Positions 52,537 to 62,523 of a stretch of 64,000 nucleotides of DNA are shown one piece after another. The first letter of the stretch is position 1, and each line of letters opens with the position of its first letter. The DNA is taken from the NCBI RefSeq assembly GCF_900111515.1, contig NZ_FOHS01000003.1, positions 248,001 through 312,000 of the forward strand, read 5' to 3'. A model generated the notes under the pieces. The model was given only the letters and a program-made list of their open reading frames with translations, did not search any database and was not told the DNA's origin. Both the position numbers and the translations under genes were made by a program. This DNA is from Hymenobacter actinosclerus (GTDB lineage Bacteria; Bacteroidota; Bacteroidia; Cytophagales; Hymenobacteraceae).

Positions 52537-54738
52537 CTACCGTACCACCACTACTGCACCAGTTGCCGCTGCCGGGGCCGCCATCCGTATGTGGCTGGCC
52601 GGCACTTCCGGGGCCTGCACTACGCCGCGCGAAGGAGCGGCAATGTGCGGAGCAATTACGAGCGAAACGATGCTCATCAGCTTGATGAGGATGTTCATGC
52701 TGGGTCCTGAGGTGTCCTTGAACGGGTCGCCCACCGTGTCGCCCGTAACGGAGGCCTTGTGGGCGTCGGAGCCTTTGTACTGCATCACGCCGTCAATCAG
52801 CACGCCCTTTTCAAACGACTTCTTGGCGTTGTCCCAGGCCCCGCCGGCGTTACTCTGGAAGATGGCCATCAGCACCCCGCTCACCGTGACGCCGGCCAGC
52901 GTGCCACCCAGCACCTCGGGCCCGAAGGTGAAGCCCACCAGCACCGGTACCACCAGGGCAATAGCACCCGGCAGCATCATCTCGCGGATAGCGGCCTGGG
53001 TGGAAATGGCCACGCACTTCTCGTACTCGGGCCGGCCGGTGCCCTCCATGATGCCCGGAATCTCGCGGAACTGCCGCCGCACTTCCTGCACCATGGCCAT
53101 GGCCGCCCGCCCCACGGCCGAAATAGCCAGGCCCGAGAAGATAAACGGAATCATAGCCCCCACGAACAGCCCCGCCAGCACCCGCGCGTTGCTGATGTCG
53201 ATGCTCGTGATGTTGGCCGTGCCCATAAAGGCCGCGAACAGGGCCAGCGACGTGAGGGCCGCCGAGGCAATGGCGAAGCCCTTTCCCGTGGCGGCGGTGG
53301 TGTTGCCCACGGCGTCCAGAATATCGGTTCGCTCGCGCACTTCCTTGGGCAGGTCGCTCATTTCGGCAATGCCGCCGGCGTTATCGGCAATGGGGCCGAA
53401 GGCGTCGATGGCCAGCTGCATGGCCGTGGTGGCCATCATACCGGCGGCGGCAATGGCCACGCCATAGAGGCCCGCAAACTCGTAGCTGAGGATGATGCCC
53501 GCCGCCAGCACCAGAATCGGCAGCACGGTGCTTTCCATGCCCACGGCCAGCCCGCCGATAACGGTGGTAGCGTGGCCCGTGGAGCTTTGCCGCACGATGC
53601 TCAGCACCGGCCGCCGGCCCATGGCCGTGTAGTACTCGGTGATGATGCTCATCAACGTGCCCACCACCAGGCCCACCACCACGGCCCAGAACACGCTCAT
53701 GGCGTTAAACGTCACGCCCCGAATCACGAGGTCTTCGGCGGGCAGCATCCAGCGGATGATAAAGAACGAGGCTACCGCCGACACGGCCACCGACACGTAG
53801 TTGCCGAAGTTCAGGGCCGCCTGCACGTTGCCGCCCTCCTTCACCCGTACCAGCAGAATGCCAATCAACGAGGCCACGATGCCCATGCCGGCAATCACCA
53901 TCGGCAGCAGGATGGGCGAGAGGCCCTGAAACTGGTCGCCGCGGGCAATAACCTCACGGCCCAGCACCATGGTCGCCAGAATGGTGGCCACGTAGGAGCC
54001 GAACAAGTCGGCGCCCATGCCGGCCACGTCGCCCACGTTGTCGCCCACGTTGTCGGCGATGGTGGCGGGGTTGCGGGGGTCGTCTTCCGGGATGCCGGCT
54101 TCCACCTTGCCCACCAGGTCAGCCCCCACGTCGGCGGCTTTGGTGTAGATGCCGCCGCCCACGCGGGCAAACAGGGCAATGCTTTCGGCCCCCAGCGAGA
54201 AGCCGGTGAGCACCTCCAGGGCCGTTTCCATCTCGATGCCGTTGGCCGTGCCGCCCTTACTCACCACAAACAGCTGGTAAAAGACGATGAAGAGCGAGCC
54301 CAGCCCCATCACGGCCAGTCCGGCCACGCCCATGCCCATCACCGAGCCCCCCGAAAACGACACGTTCAGGGCCTTGCTCAGGCTGGTGCGGGCCGCCTGG
54401 GCCGTGCGCACGTTGGCCTTGGTGGCAATCTTCATCCCGATGTAGCCCGCCAGCGCCGAAAGGAACGCGCCAATAATAAAGGCAATAACAATCACGGGAC
54501 TCGATTTCTCGCCCGTGCTGCCCAGATAGAACAGAAAGGCCGAGGCAATCAGGCCGAAGATGACCATCACCCTATACTCCGCCTTCAGGAAGGCAATGGC
54601 GCCATCGGCAATGTAGCCGGCAATGGTGCGCATGCGCTCATCGCCGGCGTCCTGCCGGCTCACCCAGCCCGAGCGCACCCAGGTATATACAAGCGCAAAA
54701 AGGCCCAGTACGGGCACAGCGTAAAGAACAGGCATCAT
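52537..54738 (-). CDS. hppA: Membrane-bound pyrophosphatase, K+-dependent type
   Basis: The start is at 54738 (two adjacent ATGs, 54738 and 54735); the longer frame is encoded by a repeat. The 733-residue protein has about 16 membrane helices. The pyrophosphate-binding [13 protein letters not shown] and the acidic motif [19 protein letters not shown] are intact. In [11 protein letters not shown] the Ala at the K+-dependence position points to a K+-stimulated enzyme; K+-independent forms have Lys there. It couples PPi hydrolysis to outward pumping of H+ or Na+; which one cannot be told by eye. It removes PPi and helps energise the membrane. Confidence 0.95.
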   Translation of the reverse strand: MMPVLYAVPVLGLFALVYTWVRSGWVSRQDAGDERMRTIAGYIADGAIAFLKAEYRVMVIFGLIASAFLFYLGSTGEKSSPVIVIAFIIGAFLSALAGYIGMKIATKANVRTAQAARTSLSKALNVSFSGGSVMGMGVAGLAVMGLGSLFIVFYQLFVVSKGGTANGIEMETALEVLTGFSLGAESIALFARVGGGIYTKAADVGADLVGKVEAGIPEDDPRNPATIADNVGDNVGDVAGMGADLFGSYVATILATMVLGREVIARGDQFQGLSPILLPMVIAGMGIVASLIGILLVRVKEGGNVQAALNFGNYVSVAVSAVASFFIIRWMLPAEDLVIRGVTFNAMSVFWAVVVGLVVGTLMSIITEYYTAMGRRPVLSIVRQSSTGHATTVIGGLAVGMESTVLPILVLAAGIILSYEFAGLYGVAIAAAGMMATTAMQLAIDAFGPIADNAGGIAEMSDLPKEVRERTDILDAVGNTTAATGKGFAIASAALTSLALFAAFMGTANITSIDISNARVLAGLFVGAMIPFIFSGLAISAVGRAAMAMVQEVRRQFREIPGIMEGTGRPEYEKCVAISTQAAIREMMLPGAIALVVPVLVGFTFGPEVLGGTLAGVTVSGVLMAIFQSNAGGAWDNAKKSFEKGVLIDGVMQYKGSDAHKASVTGDTVGDPFKDTSGPSMNILIKLMSIVSLVIAPHIAAPSRGVVQAPEVPASHIRMAAPAAATGAVVVVR

Positions 54739-54816
54739 AAGCGGTGGGAAGTGGGTTTGGTTGAGGAAGCGTTTAGGTGGGGTAAAATAGAGTTTATTAC
54801 CCAATACCCAATGGGT

Positions 54817-54993
54817 TAGCGGCAAGCTACAAGCCGCAAGCTTCAAGCTGACCGCCTACTAGTTCAGCAAAGCAAAGAGCCCTATCACACCAAGTAGCCC
54901 AAAAAACAGCTACTCTCGACGTGATGGGCTCTTCCTTGTCTGCCAGAAGGCAGTGTGGTCAGCCTGAAGCTTGCGGCTTGTAGCTTGCCGCTT
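54817..54993. repeat. Long-loop inverted repeat (GCGGCAAGCTACAAGCC family)
   Basis: Left arm 54818-54853 (AGCGGCAAGCTACAAGCCGC then AAGCTTCAAGCTGACC) and right arm 54957-54992 match with one mismatch. The loop (about 100 bases) holds a separate terminator-like hairpin at 54874-54933 (AAGAGCCCTATCAC with GTGATGGGCTCTT). The same nesting is seen at 42355-42541. It lies 2 bases before the aminopeptidase stop codon. Related to 12369-12497. Confidence 0.87.
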
Positions 54994-54995
54994 TC

Positions 54996-55910
54996 CTACA
55001 ACTCCTTTATCAGTACCTGATACAGTGCCAACATGCTCTCCACATCCCGCTTGTCCACAATTTCGTCGGGTGAATGCACATTGTCTTCGGGGGCGCCAAT
55101 GAAGCACCAGTCCCAGGGCTGGGCGCCGTGCTGCAGTTCTTTAGCGTCGGAGCCGCCGCTGCCCTCCACTTCCAGCTGGTGCGGGATGCCCGAGGCCGCG
55201 GCAATCCGGCGGATGCGGTCCACGTAGGCGCGGCGCGGAATCAGCGAGTCGCGCAGGCTGATGGCCACGCCCTGGCCGGGCTGCACACCTTCGGTTACCC
55301 AGGTGATATCCGAAATTAGGGCCTGGCGTACACCGTAGGTTTCGTAGATGTACTTGGCCAGGTAGGCTACTGAGCCGCCGCCATGCTCCTCCCAGCATGA
55401 GAAGACCACGATGCCGTGCTCCAGCGTTTCGCACAGCCGCAACGCATTCCAGACGCCCAGTCGGTTATCGAGGTAGCAGCTCTGCACAGTGGTTTCGGTT
55501 TCGCGGAAGTCGCAGTAGAATGTCAGTTCCGTACCCCGGTCGAGGTCGCGGTGATAGTCGTAGCTCAGGGCGCCGGTATGGTCGTCCACGACCAGCAGGC
55601 AGTCGATAGCCCCCTGCGAATCCTCCCCCACCAGCCGGTAGCCGGTTTCGGCCACCGGCCCGCCGATGCGCACCAGTTGCCGGCCGTAGCGCACGGTGAA
55701 GCCGATGCTGTCGAGGTGGGCAAAAACGGCGGTCCGGGGTCTACCAAACACCAGAATAATGCAATCCTGAAATTCCGACCCGGCTAGTATCTTTGGGGCC
55801 GTGTGCCACTGGGCCTGATGCTGCTGCACGTAACGTAGCACAAATTCTGTGAGTTGGGTTTCGTGGCCGGCAGGGGCCGGAATCTGGCACATAGCGCGTA
55901 AAAGCTCCAT
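54996..55910 (-). CDS. M42-like (glutamyl aminopeptidase type) metallopeptidase
   Basis: The start at 55910 gives MELLRAMCQIPAPAGHE, the normal beginning of the family; the frame is open to 56030 without homology. The 304-residue enzyme has di-zinc ligands in FAHLDSIGF, CYLDNRLGVWNAL, CWEEHGGG, LISDITW and HSPDE. M42/M20-type aminopeptidases trim N-terminal residues from peptides in the cytosol. The extra GSGGSDAKEL region is typical. It is divergent from the TPR protein gene, with an AT-richer promoter region between. Confidence 0.88.
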   Translation of the reverse strand: MELLRAMCQIPAPAGHETQLTEFVLRYVQQHQAQWHTAPKILAGSEFQDCIILVFGRPRTAVFAHLDSIGFTVRYGRQLVRIGGPVAETGYRLVGEDSQGAIDCLLVVDDHTGALSYDYHRDLDRGTELTFYCDFRETETTVQSCYLDNRLGVWNALRLCETLEHGIVVFSCWEEHGGGSVAYLAKYIYETYGVRQALISDITWVTEGVQPGQGVAISLRDSLIPRRAYVDRIRRIAAASGIPHQLEVEGSGGSDAKELQHGAQPWDWCFIGAPEDNVHSPDEIVDKRDVESMLALYQVLIKEL

Positions 55911-56021
55911 TCGCTGTATTTTTTTTGTCCAAAATAGCGCTAAAAGTTCTACTTTAGCCTTTCCGTCGGGCAGCAGCGGGCCCGTTTTCACTTTAGCCTG
56001 CCGCCGCGACTTGCCGAGCGT

Positions 56022-57332
56022 ATGCGTCAATTGTTACAATTATTCTTTTCCTTCCTGCTGTTACTGCTACCCTGGGTTGCCCGTGCCCAGCAGCCGGCGG
56101 TTACCCCGCCCCCGCCCTCTGAGGCTACCCGCTCGGAAAAGATGGGCCCCGACTCCACCCACTCCGATCTGCTGCCCGACTCGACCCGGCAGGTGAAGCT
56201 GGAAAATGTTGATGTGGCTCCGGCCGCCATCGATATTTCGGGCTGGCTGCTGCTCGACAAGGATATACAGACCGAGCTGGAGGGGGCCGTGTACAACCTC
56301 TACAACTTCAAGTACGACAAGGCCGAGCGGCAGTTCCGGAGCCTGCGCCGCCGTTACCCCAGCCACCCGTTGCCCTACTTCCTGCTCGGACTCAGCACCT
56401 GGTGGAAAATCGTGCCGACCGGCGTTCAAACCAAGATCTATGACCGGCAGTTTTTTGCCTACATGGATACCACGATAACCAAGGCCGAAGCGCTCTACAG
56501 GAAAGACAATAAGAACTACGAAGCCTGCTTTTTCCTGGCTGCCGGCTACGGCTTCGACGCCCGTCTGCACGCCGAGCGCCGCGACTGGCGCAAGGCTACC
56601 GTGAGTGCCAAACGCTGCCTGGACTACCTCGATAAAAGCAAGGAAGCCAACGGCCTAAGCCCGGAATTTCTGTTCGGGCAGGCGCTGTTCAACTATTATG
56701 CCGTCTGGATTCCGGAAAACTACCCGCTGCTCAAACCCGTGTTGCTCTTCTTTCCGAAGGGCAACAAGCAGTTGGGCTTACAGCAATTGCGCAACGTAGC
56801 CGAAAACGGTTTCTACGTGGGCCCCGAAGCCCGTACTTACCTCATGCGCATCCTGCTCATTGAGGAAGATAAGCACTCCGAAGCCCTGCCCGTAGCCCGC
56901 TACCTGGCCACCACCTACCCCGACAACGCCTTCTTCCAGCGCAACTACGCCAATGCCTGCTTCCGCGAGGGCCAGTTTCACGAGTGCGAGCGGGTAAGCC
57001 GCGACATGCTCGATAAGCTGGGCCGCGGCCTGCCCGGCTACGAAGCCAACGGTGGCCGCTATGCCACCTACTTCCTGGCTTACTTCATGCAGCACAAGTA
57101 CAAGAACCTGGATAAGGCCCGCGACTACTACCAGCGCTGCATCGTATTTGCCGAGCAGAACGGTGAAACGAATTACGGCTTCTATCTGTTCGCCAACCTG
57201 GCTCTGGCCCGTCTCGCCGCTGATGCCAAGGATACCCGCTCGGCCCGTCGCTACTACACCGTCATCCTGGAGAAATCCGACCGGAAGTCGGAGCAGTACA
57301 AGGAAGCCCGGGAGTATCTGGCAGCGAAGTAG
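56022..57332 (+). CDS. Secreted tetratricopeptide-repeat protein
   Basis: A 436-residue protein with a signal peptide (MRQLLQLFFSFLLLLLPWVARAQ), a proline-rich start, then helical TPR-like repeats over the rest: VYNLYNFKYDKAERQFRSL, AYLFQ-type helices, YLATTYPDNAFFQRNYANACFREGQF and TRSARRYYTVILEKSDRKSEQY. Such proteins act as periplasmic scaffolds. The partner is unknown. A near-match -7 box (TACTTTAG at about 55951-55958) precedes it. It is about 165 bases upstream of the first gene of the polysaccharide region but is GC-rich like the backbone, so it probably belongs to the latter. Confidence 0.82.
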   Translation: MRQLLQLFFSFLLLLLPWVARAQQPAVTPPPPSEATRSEKMGPDSTHSDLLPDSTRQVKLENVDVAPAAIDISGWLLLDKDIQTELEGAVYNLYNFKYDKAERQFRSLRRRYPSHPLPYFLLGLSTWWKIVPTGVQTKIYDRQFFAYMDTTITKAEALYRKDNKNYEACFFLAAGYGFDARLHAERRDWRKATVSAKRCLDYLDKSKEANGLSPEFLFGQALFNYYAVWIPENYPLLKPVLLFFPKGNKQLGLQQLRNVAENGFYVGPEARTYLMRILLIEEDKHSEALPVARYLATTYPDNAFFQRNYANACFREGQFHECERVSRDMLDKLGRGLPGYEANGGRYATYFLAYFMQHKYKNLDKARDYYQRCIVFAEQNGETNYGFYLFANLALARLAADAKDTRSARRYYTVILEKSDRKSEQYKEAREYLAAK

Positions 57333-57497
57333 GGTCGCAGACTTAAGTGTTCATCAGCTTAACCGGAAGCTGGTTAAGCTGTCCTTGCCAAGCCCGCTTA
57401 GCGGAAGGCTTGAAATTGCCTGCAAGGCTCTTTGTGAATTTGGCATGACGTACTTTACGCTATTACTGCCAGCAGCGCCCTCTATTCGCTTCCATAT

Positions 57498-58868
57498 ATG
57501 GACTTAAAGGACCTCTTCCTGACGCCGTTTTATCTGGCCCTGTTCTACGGGCTGGCTTTCGCGGTGCGTAAGCGGTTTACAAACGCTTTAACCAAAAAGT
57601 ATTTTATCCCGGCGCTGTCCGTCAAATTTCTGGGGGCTATTTCGCTGGGCCTGATTTACCAGTTTTATTATGGTGGCGGCGATACGTTCAATTATTACAC
57701 GCACGTAAAAATAGTTTACCAGGCTTTCAGCGACTCTCCTGCACTAGGGCTCAAGTTAATCTTCGGACCGGCAGTTTACGATCCGTTGACAATAAAATAC
57801 ACCGGTCAGATGTACTGGTATGACTCTGCCACTGAATACTTTGTTGTTCGTGTGGCTGCATTTTTTGCTTTGTTATGCTTCAATACTTATTCGATTATCG
57901 GCCTGTTTTTCGCTGCGCTCAGTTTCTCGGGAATGTGGGCAATGTATCTTACATTTCTACGCATATATCCCCTGGCCTATAAGAAACTCGCTATTGCCGT
58001 ATTCTTTTTACCCTCAGTATTTTTCTGGGGCTCCGGACTATTAAAGGACTCCTTGTGCATGGGGGCATTAGGATGGGTCTTTTACGGTTTCTATCATGCA
58101 CTTATAGAGCGCAAAAGCATACCGACGGCCCTTACTCTGGGTGGGATTGGCATATATGTGCTGATTTCGGTGAAGGTGTATATCCTGCTTTCCTTTATGC
58201 CACCAGCTTTACTCTGGGTTTTCAACGAGAACAACCAGCGCATCAAAAGTGCTTCGGTGCGCTTATTTCTAAAACCTTTGTTTTTGTTGGTAGGCCTGGG
58301 CTCGGCTTATTTTGGTGCCACCAACCTGACCGCTGGCGATGAACGGTTTGATGTTGATAAAATAGGGGAACGCACTAAAATCACGCAGGAGTATTTGAGC
58401 ACGTATGTCAGTAGCGGTTCATCTTACAATATTGGCCAACTTGATGGCTCTATCGGCTCTATCGTAAAAGTAGCCCCTCAGGCCATCATCGTCTCGCTAT
58501 ACCGTCCCTTTCTCTTCGAAGCAAATAACCCGGTTATGTTATTGTCAGCTCTGGAGGCTACGCTGTTCATTTATTTAACTATTTCTCTATTTTATCGCAC
58601 AGGAATTTCGAAAGGCCTACGCTTAATTGCGGCACGCCCTATTCTCTTATTCAGCTTTTTATTCTGCCTCATATTTGCGGTAGGGGTAGGAGTAAACAGT
58701 GGCAATTTCGGCACATTGGTGCGCTACAAAATCCCGTTGATGCCGTTTTACTTAGCCGCCCTGTACATCATGCAGTCGATGGCTCAAACCAGGAGCCGGC
58801 CCAAAACAGGCACCACGGTTCAGCTGAACAAAGCCAGGAAATTTGGCTCGTTAGCCACTACCGAGTAG
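57498..58868 (+). CDS. Polytopic membrane protein of the polysaccharide region
   Basis: A 456-residue protein with about ten membrane helices and little charge, typical of O-antigen or capsule polymerase-like or flippase-like proteins, but no family signature I can name. A periplasmic loop near residues 260-330 contains FDVDKIGERTKITQEYLSTYVSSGSSY. The codon use is visibly poorer in GC than that of backbone genes, a common sign of transferred surface-polysaccharide genes. Its last 49 bases overlap the end of the convergent glycosyltransferase gene, so the two 3' ends are antisense to each other. Confidence 0.8.
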   Translation: MDLKDLFLTPFYLALFYGLAFAVRKRFTNALTKKYFIPALSVKFLGAISLGLIYQFYYGGGDTFNYYTHVKIVYQAFSDSPALGLKLIFGPAVYDPLTIKYTGQMYWYDSATEYFVVRVAAFFALLCFNTYSIIGLFFAALSFSGMWAMYLTFLRIYPLAYKKLAIAVFFLPSVFFWGSGLLKDSLCMGALGWVFYGFYHALIERKSIPTALTLGGIGIYVLISVKVYILLSFMPPALLWVFNENNQRIKSASVRLFLKPLFLLVGLGSAYFGATNLTAGDERFDVDKIGERTKITQEYLSTYVSSGSSYNIGQLDGSIGSIVKVAPQAIIVSLYRPFLFEANNPVMLLSALEATLFIYLTISLFYRTGISKGLRLIAARPILLFSFLFCLIFAVGVGVNSGNFGTLVRYKIPLMPFYLAALYIMQSMAQTRSRPKTGTTVQLNKARKFGSLATTE

Positions 58869-59887
58869 CGTTGCTCCACCGTCTGGCGGGCCGCCAGCCC
58901 CATCCGGGTGCGCAGATCGGGGTCAAGTAGCAAACGGCGCAGGGCAGCTTCCCACTCGTCCGGGGTCGTGCAGATATTGCCATTCGTGCCATCCGTTACC
59001 ACTTCGGTATTCATACCAACCGGCGAAACCAGGGCCGGCTCGCCCAGGGACATGTACTGCAGGGCCTTGAACGCACACTTGCCCTGGGCCCACTTATCAT
59101 CCTCCAGCGGCATCAGCCCCACGTGAAAGGCCAGTAGATCGGCAATTTCGGTTTCCTTGCGCCAGGGCTGGTACACTAAACTCTGCAGGGGCAATTCGGG
59201 CGGCTGGTTGGAAATTACCCGGAACTCGAAGTCGAATTCCTGTTCCAGTTTAGCCAACACCGGTACCACTTGGGCAATGTACTTAAGCGTGGAGTGCGTA
59301 CCCGTCCACCCAATAACCAGCCGGCCCGGGGCAGTCTGGTCGCGGACCTGATTGTGCAGGTGTTCGGTGTCGATGGTAGTAGGATTGATGACGGCCCGTG
59401 GGTTAAACTGCCGGGCGTAGTCGCGCAAATAGGCATTGCCGCAGCTCACCTTGTAGGCCCAGCGGCAAATGCTTTCCACCTTGTGATGCCACTTGATGCC
59501 CGCCACGATTTTATTGGCCGCCGAGGTGTTGGGAATCCAGATGGCGTCGTCGAAATCGTAGATAATTTTCTTACCCCATACTTTCGCCAGTAGCCACTCA
59601 AATATGGGTGGCCCGATGGGCGAAGCCTCCCGATGAATGAAGACATAGTCGTACTTGCCCGCCGTAAGCAGTTGGGCAGTACGCCGCACAAAACCGCCAA
59701 GAATGCCCAGCGCCTTGCGCACCTGGTGGCCAGGCAGATACAGAATGCGCCAGGTAGCCTCCGAAATAAACGGCGCTACCCGGTACTTATAGCCAGCTTT
59801 ATCAAGGGCGTCGAAGTATTGCTCGAACCGGAACCGCTGCGATGGGGCCTTACCGGTAGGATAAGGAACCAGAAAAAGAATCTGCAT
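58820..59887 (-). CDS. Glycosyltransferase, GT4-like
   Basis: A 355-residue GT-B enzyme: MQILFLVPYPTGKAPSQRFRFEQY at the N-terminus, a DFDDAIW segment, GWTGTHSTLKYI at the start of the second domain, and MSLGEPALVSPVGMNTEVV as the donor-binding region. It transfers a sugar onto a growing surface polysaccharide; donor and acceptor are unknown. A consensus -7 box (59934-59941) precedes it, facing that of the divergent aminotransferase gene. Its 3' end overlaps the membrane-protein gene by 49 bases. Confidence 0.88.
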   Translation of the reverse strand: MQILFLVPYPTGKAPSQRFRFEQYFDALDKAGYKYRVAPFISEATWRILYLPGHQVRKALGILGGFVRRTAQLLTAGKYDYVFIHREASPIGPPIFEWLLAKVWGKKIIYDFDDAIWIPNTSAANKIVAGIKWHHKVESICRWAYKVSCGNAYLRDYARQFNPRAVINPTTIDTEHLHNQVRDQTAPGRLVIGWTGTHSTLKYIAQVVPVLAKLEQEFDFEFRVISNQPPELPLQSLVYQPWRKETEIADLLAFHVGLMPLEDDKWAQGKCAFKALQYMSLGEPALVSPVGMNTEVVTDGTNGNICTTPDEWEAALRRLLLDPDLRTRMGLAARQTVEQRYSVVANEPNFLALFS

Positions 59888-59933
59888 ACGTAACTATAAA
59901 CTCCGGGCGGAAGCGCAATCCGGTAGTAGGGAA

Positions 59934-59941
59934 CAAAGGTA
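59934..59941 (-). promoter_or_regulatory. -7 promoter box TACCTTTG for the GT4-like gene
   Basis: A perfect TAnnTTTG match on the minus strand, 47 bases upstream of the ATG at 59887. It forms a divergent promoter pair with the box at 60000-60007. Confidence 0.65.
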
Positions 59942-59999
59942 ACGCGGTTGGCTTCGATAAGCTGCCCGGCCGCGCAGCCTATGCTTCGGCATCGACTGG

Positions 60000-60007
60000 T
60001 ATCTTTG
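60000..60007 (+). promoter_or_regulatory. -7 promoter box TATCTTTG for the aminotransferase gene
   Basis: A perfect TAnnTTTG match on the plus strand, 20 bases before the ATG at 60027. The two divergent boxes are 58 bases apart. Confidence 0.65.
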
Positions 60008-60026
60008 AGCTAGCCCCCTTACCCTC

Positions 60027-61202
60027 ATGCTGCCCTCGCCCCTGCCCGCTGATTTTATTCCCTTCAACCGCCCGCATTTAGCAGGGCCGGAGCTCGAATA
60101 TATCCGGCAGGCGGCCGCTGCCGGGAAGCTTTCGGGCAACGGTGAATTTACCCGGCGCTGCCAGCAGTTTTTCGAGCAGCAGTACGGCATTGCGAAGGCT
60201 TTGCTCACAACCAGTGGCACTGCGGCGCTGGAAATGGCGGCCCTGTTACTCGATATCCAGCCCGACGACGAGGTTATCGTGCCCAGCTACACGTTCACTT
60301 CCACGGCCAACGCTTTCGTGTTGCGCGGGGCCCGCATCGTGTTTGCCGACAGTTGCCCCGATCATCCCAATCTGGATGTTGCGCAGCTTGAAGCCCTCAT
60401 CACGCCGCGCACCCGCGCTATTGTACCGGTGCACTATGGCGGCCAGGCCTGCGATATGGCAGCCCTGCTGGCACTGGCCGAGCGCCACAATTTGTGGGTG
60501 GTCGAAGACGCCGCTCAGGCCATTGAAGCCAGCTACCAGGGCCGCTCCCTGGGTACCTTTGGCCATCTGGCTGCTTTCTCCTTCCATGAAACCAAGAATC
60601 TGAGTGCCGGTGAAGGGGGCCTGCTGGCCGTCAACGACCCACGGCTGGCCGCCCGCGCTGAAATCATCTGGGAAAAGGGCACCAACCGCGCCGCCTTTGC
60701 CCGGGGCGAAGCAGCGCGCTACGAATGGGTCGACGTGGGGTCCTCCTTCCTGCCCTCCGAACTGAACGCCGCCTATCTATGGGCGCAGCTGGAGTCCCGT
60801 AAGATCATCCAGCAGCGGCGGCAGCAGCTCTGGGAGCGGTACGCCGCCGCACTCGGTCCGCTAGCTGCTGCCGGGACTTTCCAACTGTTGCCTGCCCCCC
60901 CCATTGGCACTCAGCCCAACTGGCACCTGTTCGCCCTGTGCTGCTCATCCAGAACCGAGCGCGACGCCCTGCTGGCCTACCTGCTGCGTCACCACATTCT
61001 GGCCGTGTTCCACTACCTCCCCCTGCACGCCAGCCCCTACTACGCCCCCCGGCACGATGGCCGTTTGCTTCCCAACGCCGACCGGTTCGGCCAGACGCTG
61101 ATTCGCCTGCCGCTCTATCACGATTTGCAATTTGAGCAGCAGGACCGGATAATTAGATGTATCGAAAACTTTTATAAGCGGAAGTCACATCGCACGTTGT
61201 AG
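60027..61202 (+). CDS. wecE: dTDP-4-amino-4,6-dideoxygalactose transaminase (WecE/RffA-like)
   Basis: A 391-residue PLP enzyme of the DegT/DnrJ/EryC1 group. The PLP lysine is Lys190 in SFHETKNLSAGEGG, a sequence typical of WecE/RffA. VPSYTFTSTANAFVLRG and VEDAAQAIEASYQG are also conserved. It aminates dTDP-4-keto-6-deoxyglucose to give dTDP-Fuc4N (or a related amino sugar) for surface glycans. Other genes of that pathway (rmlA, rmlB, wecD/fdtC) are not in the window. Its TAG stop codon is at 61200-61202 and lies inside the left arm of the next palindrome. Confidence 0.9.
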   Translation: MLPSPLPADFIPFNRPHLAGPELEYIRQAAAAGKLSGNGEFTRRCQQFFEQQYGIAKALLTTSGTAALEMAALLLDIQPDDEVIVPSYTFTSTANAFVLRGARIVFADSCPDHPNLDVAQLEALITPRTRAIVPVHYGGQACDMAALLALAERHNLWVVEDAAQAIEASYQGRSLGTFGHLAAFSFHETKNLSAGEGGLLAVNDPRLAARAEIIWEKGTNRAAFARGEAARYEWVDVGSSFLPSELNAAYLWAQLESRKIIQQRRQQLWERYAAALGPLAAAGTFQLLPAPPIGTQPNWHLFALCCSSRTERDALLAYLLRHHILAVFHYLPLHASPYYAPRHDGRLLPNADRFGQTLIRLPLYHDLQFEQQDRIIRCIENFYKRKSHRTL

Positions 61203-61307
61203 GGTGCGGGTCTTGCCCCCGCCCACCGTTTAACGAATCCAGCAACTGTCGCCCAACAACGGGCGGGGACAACCGAAGGACAGCGAAGCTAAGCTCCGCA
61301 CCCTACA
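61198..61307. repeat. Inverted repeat (TGTAGGGTGCGG family) after wecE
   Basis: TGTAGGGTGCGG at 61198-61209 pairs exactly with 61296-61307. An inner pair CCCCGCCC/GGGCGGGG lies at 61217-61224 and 61261-61268. The wecE stop codon is within the left arm. Same end-sequence family as 49606-49711, but with a different interior. Confidence 0.82.
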
Positions 61308-61392
61308 CCGTGTCAGCAGCCCGCTTAACGACCGACCGGCATAACAGCAGGCACGTAGAGTCTGCCACCTGGCCGCTGGACGCCCCGCTCCC

Positions 61393-62523
61393 CTACTCCG
61401 CCAGCACCGCCGCGTACAGCTTCCCCAACTGCTCATACGTGGCCTCGGCCCGAAACTTATGGCGCACGAACTCCCGGCCCGCAGCGGCATACTTACGGCG
61501 CAGCTCCGGGTCGGCACCTAGTGCCAACAGCGCCTGGGTCATGGCCGGCACGTCCCGGTTAGGCACTAAAATCCCCGAACGGCCGGACTCGAATAACTCA
61601 GCCGGCCCTCCGCAGTCGGTAGCAATTAATGGGGTTCCGAAGTAGAGTGCGTCGAGGCAGGTTAGCGAAAAGGATTCCGATTCGGAAAAATTCAGCACGA
61701 TATCGGCCTGTTTGATGGCCGCTTCTACATCCTGCACGAAGCTGCCGAAGGTCACGACCTGCGCTAAGCCGGCCGCCGACACCGCAGCTTCGAGCTGCCG
61801 CCGGTAGGCCCGGTTTTTCTCCAGCCCCATGTCGCCACCCGCGAAGTGCAGGCGCAGGCTGGGCTGCTGCGCATAAGCCGCTTTAAATGCTTCCACGGCG
61901 AAGTTCTGCCCCTTGCCCATAATGTAGTTGCCCAGAAACAAGGCTCGTACGGTACCATCAGGGCGGGCCGTCAGGTCAGTCGGTGGGTACTTCTCACCCT
62001 CCGGAACCGGATCGAAAACGACCTGCACCTGGGGCAGTGGCCGGAAATACGAGTATACGGCCTCCGATACGCAGACCACCCGCTGGGCCAGATGCTCAGC
62101 CACCCAGCGCCAGGTACGCGCCAGCGGCTGCATCTGCGTATGGGGCAGAAACCGCACGTGGGTTATCAGGGGCCGCCCGGTGAGGAGCCGCGCTACCACG
62201 CCCGTCAGGTTATAGAAGTCGTTCATGTGCACTGCGCCCGCCCGCTCCCGGCGCACCAGCGCCGCCAGCCGCCAGCCGTTGAGCAGCAGCATGGGTCCGT
62301 AGAGTAGCAAGCTGCGCACCCGCTTGCTGATTTCCACGAAGGGCAGTTGGTGCACCCGGTAACCGGCCGCTTCCAGCACCCCCCGCCCCTTGCTGCCGCT
62401 GGGCAGCACGTACACAAACTCGTATCGGTCGCGCAGCTGGTCGGTAGCGTTGCGCATAGCCATCAGGGCTCCGGTTATGGCCGTCGAATTGTCGACAATT
62501 ATGATTTTGGCAGGCCGACGCAT
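61393..62523 (-). CDS. Glycosyltransferase, GT4-like
   Basis: A 376-residue GT-B enzyme. The N-terminal half has NSTAITGALMAM and VHMNDFYNLTGVVARLL, and the donor half starts at FLGNYIMGKGQNFAVEAF. The nucleotide-sugar motif is NFSESESFSLTCLDALYFGTPLIATD. The start codon overlaps the stop of the upstream glycosyltransferase by one base (TAATG), so translation is coupled. It probably adds a sugar in the same surface glycan as its neighbours. Confidence 0.88.
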   Translation of the reverse strand: MRRPAKIIIVDNSTAITGALMAMRNATDQLRDRYEFVYVLPSGSKGRGVLEAAGYRVHQLPFVEISKRVRSLLLYGPMLLLNGWRLAALVRRERAGAVHMNDFYNLTGVVARLLTGRPLITHVRFLPHTQMQPLARTWRWVAEHLAQRVVCVSEAVYSYFRPLPQVQVVFDPVPEGEKYPPTDLTARPDGTVRALFLGNYIMGKGQNFAVEAFKAAYAQQPSLRLHFAGGDMGLEKNRAYRRQLEAAVSAAGLAQVVTFGSFVQDVEAAIKQADIVLNFSESESFSLTCLDALYFGTPLIATDCGGPAELFESGRSGILVPNRDVPAMTQALLALGADPELRRKYAAAGREFVRHKFRAEATYEQLGKLYAAVLAE

